16,712 nucleotides of DNA from an uncultured Alphaproteobacteria bacterium (lineage in GTDB: Bacteria; Pseudomonadota; Alphaproteobacteria; CAAHEQ01; UBA3637): assembly GCA_934234055.1 (NCBI GenBank), contig CAKQGY010000014.1:1-16712 (forward strand), given 5' to 3'. The position numbers and the translations under genes are program-made. This document shows positions 1 through 6,273 of the stretch, piece after piece (the first letter of the stretch is position 1; the number at the start of each line of letters is the position of its first letter). Under the pieces are notes generated by a model. The model was not told the DNA's origin. It saw nothing but the letters and a program-made list of their open reading frames with translations, and searched no databases.

Positions 1-645
1 ATTATGCTGTCCATGGTGTTCGACTTTTTGGACGGTAAGGTTGCCCGTATGTTGGGCGTTTCTTCTCGATTCGGAGCTGAATTGGATTCGTTGTCTGATT
101 TCGTCAGTTTCGGTGTTGCACCGGGTGTATTGATGTATTTATGGACCATGAAACTGGATGTGTTTCGTGGAGCGGCCCGCGCCGAAGCTGTCGGTGTTTA
201 CTGGGTTTTTGCTCTGTTTTTGGCATTGTGTTGTGCCACGCGGTTGGCGCGTTTTAATTCACTGTTGGACGAAAAGCAACCCTCGTATTGGACTCATTTC
301 TTTATGGGCGTTCCGGCTCCCGCCGGTGCCGGCCTTGCCATGTTCCCGATTATTTTGTGGCTTGCCACAAAATGTGAATTCTTCCACAGTCCGTTGCTTG
401 TCGGCTTTTTCTTGTGTTTCAGCGGTGTTATGATGGCCAGTCGTATTCCGACTTTGTGCTTAAAGCATTTGCATGTATCCAAGTCTTTAGGGAATGTCCT
501 GTGGATTTGTGCGTTGGCCTTATTGGCCTGCCTGTTTTGCGCCAGATGGGAGACGCTTAGTCTGATAGGGTGTGCTTATTTGATCTCCATTCCGATCAGT
601 ATTTATTACTTTTTTAAGTTTAAAAAAGCCGCCGGTGGAAAATAA
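1..645 (+). CDS. pssA: CDP-diacylglycerol–serine O-phosphatidyltransferase, 5' partial
   Basis: This inner-membrane enzyme joins CDP-diacylglycerol and L-serine to make phosphatidylserine, the precursor of phosphatidylethanolamine. The frame is open at the left edge, so the N-terminus (first membrane helix) lies outside the window; the ATG at base 4 is probably internal. The visible part begins inside the CDP-alcohol phosphatidyltransferase signature: DG, then AR, then G and two Asp spaced as D-G-x2-A-R-x8-G-x3-D-x3-D (FLDGKVAR, then FGAELDSLSD). This is the metal and CDP-binding site. Several hydrophobic stretches follow (VFALFLALCCA; GAGLAMFPIILWLA; LLVGFFLCFSGVMM; ILWICALALLACLF by region), and a short basic tail ends the protein. 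The family assignment follows from the motif and topology. Serine rather than another head-group alcohol is inferred from overall likeness; no adjacent psd gene is visible to confirm it. Confidence 0.85.
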   Translation: MMLSMVFDFLDGKVARMLGVSSRFGAELDSLSDFVSFGVAPGVLMYLWTMKLDVFRGAARAEAVGVYWVFALFLALCCATRLARFNSLLDEKQPSYWTHFFMGVPAPAGAGLAMFPIILWLATKCEFFHSPLLVGFFLCFSGVMMASRIPTLCLKHLHVSKSLGNVLWICALALLACLFCARWETLSLIGCAYLISIPISIYYFFKFKKAAGGK

Positions 646-648
646 AAC

Positions 649-676
649 TTGCTTAAATAAGAATTTATGCTAAAAT
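649..676 (+). promoter_or_regulatory. possible sigma70-type promoter before the secreted-protein/trmJ operon
   Basis: The 59-base gap after pssA is AT-rich and holds TTGCTT (649-654), a 16-base spacer and TAAAAT (671-676), resembling -35 and -10 boxes. A strong Shine-Dalgarno sequence, AGGAGGAA (691-698), stands just before the ATG at 705. In such AT-rich DNA the match could be chance. Read-through from pssA is equally possible. Confidence 0.3.
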
Positions 677-704
677 AAAATTATAGGACGAGGAGGAACA
701 CAGT

Positions 705-1190
705 ATGGTGAAAACAAAGATATTATTATATGCGGCTGTTGTCGGGCTTGGGTTTCCGGTGTTGGCTCAGCTCAGTGCAGATCCTTGGGCAAATCAGACA
801 CCTGCCGGTGATAAGGCAGCTCATCGCACAGTAGATCAAAACACACTACATCGTGATTTGCCGCAATTTGTTGGTGAAAATACAACATGGAATACGGCCA
901 TGGGACAAAAAGAAATTGCACCGGACGCCAATATTACGAATATGTTGTTAATGACCCAGCATTTGCGCAATATGGGGTATCAAATTCCCGACGGTATTGA
1001 TAATTTAATTAATACGGCACCGCAGCGTGTCCGGAATGATATTATGAACGCGATGATACAATTGAAAAGTTCTAATCATCCCTTTGCGACAATGTCCAAC
1101 GGCTTGGCCGAGATTTTTGAACGCAATACGGGTTTGTCTTTGGAGAACTTGATTATGAACTCAATCCGTATCGTGGATCAACGACGCTAG
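705..1190 (+). CDS. small secreted protein of unknown family
   Basis: I do not recognise this 161-residue protein. It begins with a clear Sec signal peptide: Lys at positions 3 and 5, a hydrophobic core (ILLYAAVVGLGFPVLA) and a likely signal peptidase I site after Ala21, so the mature protein of about 140 residues should be periplasmic or exported. The mature part has no cysteine and no other membrane segment. It starts with a polar, probably disordered stretch to about residue 75, then becomes helical in character with many Asn, Met and Gln residues (NITNMLLMTQHL; VRNDIMNAMIQL; LENLIMNSIRIV). The start is well supported by AGGAGGAA seven bases upstream. The next gene starts 11 bases after the stop and also encodes a secreted protein, so the two may act together. 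No catalytic motif is evident. Confidence 0.75.
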   Translation: MVKTKILLYAAVVGLGFPVLAQLSADPWANQTPAGDKAAHRTVDQNTLHRDLPQFVGENTTWNTAMGQKEIAPDANITNMLLMTQHLRNMGYQIPDGIDNLINTAPQRVRNDIMNAMIQLKSSNHPFATMSNGLAEIFERNTGLSLENLIMNSIRIVDQRR

Positions 1191-1201
1191 GGGGAAAGTC
1201 A

Positions 1202-1684
1202 ATGAGATTATGGTTTTTGTTATGTGCACTGGTTGGATTGTCCGGCATTTGCCGAGCCGAGATGATGTTGGATTTGCGTCCTGATTTATCGGCTATGGGG
1301 CATGTTCCGACGACCAAGAAAATGTATCGTTCAGCCTGGGATATGGAAAATGTATCCGAGTTATCCACCTTAGAGGCGTTGGCTTATTTCCAAAAGCACC
1401 CCGAAGGCGTAGATCCCGATGCGCTTGCGATTGCCAAACAGGGATTGGCTTTGATGAAAAAAATGAATTTTCAACTAAAAGATACAGACCTGGCGAGCAA
1501 GACGCCTGCGATGACGCAGAACCCGCGTTTGGCTCTGTATGAATTATCGCAAGATACTGCCAGCACGGCCACATTGGAGGATGTGTTGGCGTTAAACGCG
1601 TTGATTAAACCGACCGAAAATCTGTCCAAAAAAATAGATTATAAAGTCAATCAAGACGCCTATATCAATATTGACGCATTTTAG
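1202..1684 (+). CDS. second small secreted protein of unknown family
   Basis: I do not recognise this 160-residue protein. Residues 1-19 form a short signal peptide (hydrophobic core LWFLLCALVGLSGI) with a likely cleavage site after Ala19 (CRA|E). No lipobox is apparent. The mature part of about 140 residues is soluble and rich in Leu, Ala, Met and Lys, with several likely amphipathic helices (TLEALAYFQKHP; ALAIAKQGLALMKKM; LEDVLALNALI). A GGGGAAAG sequence precedes the ATG. The gene lies 11 bases after another secreted-protein gene and only three bases before trmJ, so the three are probably one transcript. The two secreted proteins are alike in size and plan but I see no clear sequence repeat between them. 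Function unknown; a periplasmic accessory or structural role is a guess. Confidence 0.75.
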   Translation: MRLWFLLCALVGLSGICRAEMMLDLRPDLSAMGHVPTTKKMYRSAWDMENVSELSTLEALAYFQKHPEGVDPDALAIAKQGLALMKKMNFQLKDTDLASKTPAMTQNPRLALYELSQDTASTATLEDVLALNALIKPTENLSKKIDYKVNQDAYINIDAF

Positions 1685-1687
1685 CCG

Positions 1688-2440
1688 ATGAACAAGCATA
1701 TTTTATTCCAAGAGCAAGCCGCTCCGGCCGTTATTCTGGTTCGTCCTCAGATGGCGGAAAATATCGGTATGGTGGCACGGGCGATGATGAATTGTATGCT
1801 ATCGGATTTACGATTAGTCCGCCCGCGCGAGAATCACCTGTCGGATAAAGCGATTGCGGCTTCTTCGGGAGCACAAGAGATTTTAAGCCATGCGCGTGTA
1901 TATGATTCATTGCCTGCGGCTTTGTCTGATGTGCATTTCGTGCTGGCCACAACGGCACGCAAACGCGGTATGACAAAACCCGTCTATCACCCTGAAAATG
2001 CAATGAAGCTGTGCCGTCAACAAATTGCCCAAGGTGCGCATGTGGCTATCTTATTCGGAGCCGAGCGCACCGGCCTTGAAAATGAGGAGTTGATTTTAGC
2101 TAACGGAATTTTAGAGATTCCCTTGAATCCCAACCATTGTTCGCTCAATTTGGCGCAGGCAGTTTTACTGGTTGGTTACAGCTGGTTTCGCCAAAGCCAC
2201 GATCACGATAATACGCATTTTGAAACCGCGGGTGCTGCACCTGCCACCAAACAGGAAACGGATTTATGGTTGACCCGATTGGAGGCGATTTTGGCCAAGC
2301 GCGGTTATTTTCATTTTCCGGATAAAAAAGAGCGTATGCAACACAACTTGCGGAACATTTTTACCCGCAATTCACTGACCCATGCCGAGATTAAAACGCT
2401 TTACAGTGTGCTGTCAACCTTAACCAAGCCTATTCAATAA
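1688..2440 (+). CDS. trmJ: tRNA (cytidine/uridine-2'-O-)-methyltransferase, TrmJ-like SPOUT enzyme
   Basis: A 250-residue SPOUT-class RNA 2'-O-methyltransferase, matching TrmJ in length (about 245). TrmJ transfers methyl from S-adenosylmethionine to the ribose of nucleotide 32 in the tRNA anticodon loop. Motif 1 is visible as RPQMAENIGMVARAM, with Asn25 and the catalytic-type Arg31. The SAM-binding trefoil knot follows at about residues 121-158: LFGAERTGLENEE, then IPLNPNHCSLNLAQAV. The C-terminal helical extension after residue 190 is typical of TrmJ rather than of the shorter TrmL. The gene starts three bases after the preceding stop and has no obvious ribosome binding site of its own, so translational coupling is likely. 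Its 3' end overlaps the convergent lipoprotein gene by 11 bases. Target nucleotide 32 is inferred from the family. Confidence 0.88.
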   Translation: MNKHILFQEQAAPAVILVRPQMAENIGMVARAMMNCMLSDLRLVRPRENHLSDKAIAASSGAQEILSHARVYDSLPAALSDVHFVLATTARKRGMTKPVYHPENAMKLCRQQIAQGAHVAILFGAERTGLENEELILANGILEIPLNPNHCSLNLAQAVLLVGYSWFRQSHDHDNTHFETAGAAPATKQETDLWLTRLEAILAKRGYFHFPDKKERMQHNLRNIFTRNSLTHAEIKTLYSVLSTLTKPIQ

Positions 2441-3158
2441 TCAGATGCTCCCATTTTGTGTGCGTAGCTCCCGGCACAACTTTGACGACTGCTGATACCG
2501 GATTATTCAGGCGTGCCACAAATCGTTCAGCCATTTTGCGTGTTGCCAAAGTATCTTTTTCACCGACATAGTGCTCTTGTGGTATCCGGGCCAGGCGATT
2601 ACGATTATCGGCCGGATTCTCACCCGACACAGGGGGTAAATTATTTTTCTCCATATAATCGTGTGTATTCAAAATTCCACCCACCGTAATGACTTTGGCC
2701 ACCGGTAAACGCGGCGCCAACAGCAAAGCCATGGTTCCCCCGCCGTCATATCCGACCAGATCCAGCTTGGACGGCTGATATTTGTTCATCAAATAAAGGA
2801 TCAATTGTCGCATTTCCTGGACCAGCTCGTCGTTATAGCGCTCTGTCAACCACAGAGCCGGATTTCGACATTCTTTACACGATACGTACTGACACGGCCG
2901 TGCGATATAAATCACATTCGGCGTTGTATCTTTGACTGCCATTTCCAAGGCATAGGGTCGCTGTGGTGCCGGTGTGCCGTCGCCTTCAATATAAATGCGC
3001 ATCGGCTGATTGGAGGATGCCACTTTTTCCCAAACTGCGAATGACAGGTATTTTGTTTCAATTTCTTTTTCAATAAATCCGGTTGGTGTTTCAGGATGTT
3101 TGACGGCACAGCCCACCAACAGCCCCAACCCCAAAATCAAACTAAAAATCGGTTTCAT
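2430..3158 (-). CDS. lipoprotein with alpha/beta-hydrolase fold, Asp at the nucleophile position
   Basis: A 242-residue lipoprotein. The signal sequence ends in the lipobox LVGC with Cys17 lipidated; Ala at +2 suggests outer-membrane sorting. The body resembles a proteobacterial alpha/beta-hydrolase family with the early strand motif IYIEGDG (residues 56-62), the segment ARPCQYVSC (86-94) and a nucleophile elbow after strand LDLV. Here the elbow reads GYDGGG (136-141): Asp138 stands where I recall Ser in relatives. A possible acid (Asp202, GEKD) and a His (His233, GATH) are in suitable positions. Four Cys besides Cys17 are not seen; only Cys89, Cys94 and Cys97 occur, near the cap. The ATG lies inside addA, overlapping its end by 17 bases, with GGAG seven bases upstream. 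It could be a hydrolase using Asp, or a non-catalytic relative. The substrate cannot be predicted. Confidence 0.78.
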   Translation of the reverse strand: MKPIFSLILGLGLLVGCAVKHPETPTGFIEKEIETKYLSFAVWEKVASSNQPMRIYIEGDGTPAPQRPYALEMAVKDTTPNVIYIARPCQYVSCKECRNPALWLTERYNDELVQEMRQLILYLMNKYQPSKLDLVGYDGGGTMALLLAPRLPVAKVITVGGILNTHDYMEKNNLPPVSGENPADNRNRLARIPQEHYVGEKDTLATRKMAERFVARLNNPVSAVVKVVPGATHTKWEHLIIE

Positions 3159-6100
3159 GCATTATCTCCATCAAAGTGAATGTTTCGGTCCATAATAAAA
3201 ATGTCCGAACCAGTTTATCAGAAAAAATGTTCTGAATCAAGCCTCGATAGGCAGCTAATTGTTCTTTATACAAAGGCGGCACTTCTTGCGGTGTATTCGG
3301 CACATGGTGATTGGTCTTGAAATCCACAATCCAAACCTCGTTATTATGCAGGATCAAGCGGTCAATTTGTCCCGATACCACGCGGTTTTGCCAGACCCCG
3401 ACCACAGGCACTTCCGCTATAGATTTTTCCTTAAAAATCGGAGTAAACCGAGGATCAGTCAACAGGGATAAAAAGTTCTCGGGCAGGGCGATACCGTCGG
3501 GTTTTAACCGCTGACAAATACTGTCCCATTCTTTGGGTGGTCGCAAGGGCAGATATTGTAATAATTTATGCAAAAATTGCCCGCGTTTTAGAGCTTGCTC
3601 TTGTCCGGCATCGGCCGGCGAATCGGACTGATAAACTTGATTTTCGGGGCGCGACGGCATCAAGGGTTTACTGACCGGCGGCTCAATGGGAGCAGGCTTA
3701 TTTGCCCAATCGGGCAGGGGACACGCCGTTCCATGGTCGGCCTTTTTTGGGGGGACAACAGGTTTTTCCTGAGCACATTTGATACGAATAATACCGTCTT
3801 CATCATCTGGTTTTTGGGGCAGCGATTCTCGTATCAGATCATACCAATTTCCATCGCTGGGTTTATTCCGACTGTCGCAGCCGCACACATACAACCGATC
3901 ACTGGCTCGTGTCACTGCCACATACAGCAAACGCCGATTTTCCTCATCGTTCAAGGCATCATCGTGCTCTTGAATTTCTTGTGTGGCCAAAGAGCCCATT
4001 TCTTTGACAGGCACCCACACAGGAATCTCTTTATTCAGCCAAATGAAACTGCTGCGATTTCGTCGGATATAGCGTTTTTGAGGCAGGAACACAATGCGTC
4101 CTTGCAGACCTTTTGACGCATGCACAGTCATAATTCGCACTGCGTTTAGTCCTGATTCCATATCGCGTTTAATGATCATTTCATGCCCGGCCATTTGATT
4201 CACGAATCGTTGTAAAGAGGGCACTTCCGTTTGTTCAAAGGCTAAAACTCGATTCAGAAATTCATCTAATGCTTCATTGACTTCATTCCCCAGGCGTGCC
4301 AAAAAGCGTTTACGGCCGCCCCCGGGTCCCAAAAGGGTGGCAAAAAACTCATAGGGTGGAACTTTATCCGCTCCGTTTAGGATATTATTCAAGTTTTCCG
4401 CGTGTTTGGGGAACAGTCTTTGCACCCGCTCCCAAAGGGTGGATTGTCCGCGGTTATAGGCCGCTTGATATAACTCTTCTTCATTCAGGCCGATCAGCGG
4501 GCTTTTCAGTAAGCAGGCCAGGTTCAAATCATCTTCGGGCAGTAAAGCAAATTTGGCTGCTGCTATTAAATCCTGCACAGCGATATGTGTGCTTAAATCC
4601 AGTCGATCAATTCCGGCCACCGGAACTTGGCGCTCCTTCAATAACCGCTCTAATTCCACGACAAAAGCATCGCGCCGTTGCACCAGGATTAAAAAGTCTC
4701 CGGCCGTAATGGGACGTCCCTGGGATTCCAGTATTTCTTTGTTTTGAATCATCGTTGCAATTTTGTTGGCGATTCTTTCTGCCATACGGGACATGGCCGA
4801 CGACGTCTGAGTCTGCTCCATCGGCGGTTTCCAGGGTAAAGGAGCATCTTTGGCCAGATGTGGCTCTGACGGCCACACTTCTACCAACCCGGCTTCTCCC
4901 TGGCGATAGGCCAAGTGCACAGCGGTTTCATCACGGAACAGCACACCGCGTCGGGCTTCGGGGTTATCTAACAGCCGATTGACCAATTCCAGCACCGGAG
5001 CCGTAGACCGGAACGACAGGTTAAACGGAACGGTTTGAAACTCGTTTTCCGAATCCAGCACCTTCTTTTGAAAGAACAAATGCATACGTTCAAACTCTTC
5101 CGGATCCGAGCCCTGAAAACTGAAAATGGATTGTTTTTTATCACCGACGGCAAAAATTGTTCGAATTGTATCGTGTTGGTCCAGTCCCGAGAAAAACTCC
5201 TCGGCCAACAGGCGTATAATCACCCACTGATCCGGGTTTGTGTCTTGTGCCTCGTCCACCAGGATATGGTTGATTCCACCGTCCAATTTGAATAAGACCC
5301 ACGCCGCCGCATGGCTGCGCGACAATAATTCTTTGGTGCTTTCAATCAAATCATTATAGTCCAGCACTCCGCTGGTTTGTTTTCGGATTTGATAGCGCTC
5401 TAATATAGAAAATGCCAAGTGTAATAAAGCTCCTGTAATTCGAGCCAATTTCCAATTTTTCAGGCTTTGTGCTACTTCCTGCGCTTTCTGAGCTTCGGGG
5501 TCATCGGCACGCCTGGCATCTGCTCTTCCTGCTTTTGTCAGGTATTTATCGCGGGCTTGCTTCCATTCTTCCGGTGTATAAAATTCGCTGATAATATCGG
5601 CTTCTTGAACACCCGGAGTCAAATGGAAATAGTGATTCATCTCTGCTATCACGGTCGGCAGGTTATGCTTGCGTCGCAGAGCCAATAATTTATTGTGATC
5701 GTTGAATAGCTCTTGCAACAATTCCACCAACCCGTCGGCCGTTTTATAGCGTGATAGCAGAGCAATATCATCTTTAAAACTCGGTTGAATCAGAACCTCT
5801 TGCAGTGTCTCCATCAAAAGTTGCTGTGCAATTATCGGATCCAAAATATCAAAGTTTGGCGGCACACCGGCTTCCAGCGGAAAGCGTTTCAAAACAGACT
5901 GACAGAAGGCGTGAATGGTCATAATTTTCATACCACCGGCGGTTTCCAACACTTGCGCAAACAAGCACCGCGCCCGAGCACAAGTTTGCTCATCAGGTGT
6001 TTCACCGGTCAACATTTCAATATCATGGCTCAAGTCCTCATCGGCACAAATAGCCCATTTTTTCAAGATGTTGTTGATGCGGTTTGACATTTCCGCTGCT

Positions 6101-6273
6101 GCCGCTTTGGTAAAAGTCAGACACAGCAATTTTTCCGGCTGTCCGTTCAGTAATAACAGGTTCAGCACCCGATCTGTCAGCACTTTTGTTTTGCCCGATC
6201 CGGCAGAAGCCGCCACCCAAACTGATGCCAAAGGATTACTGGCACGTCGTTGTTCTTTATTGATATCAATCAT
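3142..6273 (-). CDS. addA: double-strand break repair helicase-nuclease subunit AddA
   Basis: AddA is the UvrD-like helicase and nuclease subunit of AddAB, which unwinds and resects DNA double-strand breaks for RecA-dependent repair. I place the start at 6273, giving 1043 residues, because this ATG overlaps the addB stop (ATGATTGA) and has GAGG six bases upstream; the frame stays open to 6336. Visible superfamily 1 motifs, numbered from this start: Walker A AASAGSGKT (21-29), TFTKAAAAEM (Ia), motif II VDEAQD (339-344), motif III GDKKQSIFSFQG (377-388), SFRST (420-424), motif V TVHASKGLQGR (716-726) and motif VI YVAVTRASDR (784-793). The C-terminal RecB-type nuclease shows GQIDR (968-972) and VDFKT (983-987), so it should be active. 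It is somewhat shorter than many alphaproteobacterial AddA proteins. Its stop overlaps the next gene by 17 bases. Confidence 0.95.
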   Translation of the reverse strand: MIDINKEQRRASNPLASVWVAASAGSGKTKVLTDRVLNLLLLNGQPEKLLCLTFTKAAAAEMSNRINNILKKWAICADEDLSHDIEMLTGETPDEQTCARARCLFAQVLETAGGMKIMTIHAFCQSVLKRFPLEAGVPPNFDILDPIIAQQLLMETLQEVLIQPSFKDDIALLSRYKTADGLVELLQELFNDHNKLLALRRKHNLPTVIAEMNHYFHLTPGVQEADIISEFYTPEEWKQARDKYLTKAGRADARRADDPEAQKAQEVAQSLKNWKLARITGALLHLAFSILERYQIRKQTSGVLDYNDLIESTKELLSRSHAAAWVLFKLDGGINHILVDEAQDTNPDQWVIIRLLAEEFFSGLDQHDTIRTIFAVGDKKQSIFSFQGSDPEEFERMHLFFQKKVLDSENEFQTVPFNLSFRSTAPVLELVNRLLDNPEARRGVLFRDETAVHLAYRQGEAGLVEVWPSEPHLAKDAPLPWKPPMEQTQTSSAMSRMAERIANKIATMIQNKEILESQGRPITAGDFLILVQRRDAFVVELERLLKERQVPVAGIDRLDLSTHIAVQDLIAAAKFALLPEDDLNLACLLKSPLIGLNEEELYQAAYNRGQSTLWERVQRLFPKHAENLNNILNGADKVPPYEFFATLLGPGGGRKRFLARLGNEVNEALDEFLNRVLAFEQTEVPSLQRFVNQMAGHEMIIKRDMESGLNAVRIMTVHASKGLQGRIVFLPQKRYIRRNRSSFIWLNKEIPVWVPVKEMGSLATQEIQEHDDALNDEENRRLLYVAVTRASDRLYVCGCDSRNKPSDGNWYDLIRESLPQKPDDEDGIIRIKCAQEKPVVPPKKADHGTACPLPDWANKPAPIEPPVSKPLMPSRPENQVYQSDSPADAGQEQALKRGQFLHKLLQYLPLRPPKEWDSICQRLKPDGIALPENFLSLLTDPRFTPIFKEKSIAEVPVVGVWQNRVVSGQIDRLILHNNEVWIVDFKTNHHVPNTPQEVPPLYKEQLAAYRGLIQNIFSDKLVRTFLLWTETFTLMEIMHETDF

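Noticed and set aside
609..628. Inverted repeat CTTTTTTAA/TTAAAAAAG near the end of pssA
   Set aside because: It leaves a two-base loop, lies inside the coding sequence and has no following T-tract, so it is not a credible terminator; it reflects Phe/Lys codons.
3595..4116. A 173-residue plus-strand frame inside addA
   Set aside because: Antisense shadow of the helicase C-terminal half; composition and lack of motifs argue against a gene.
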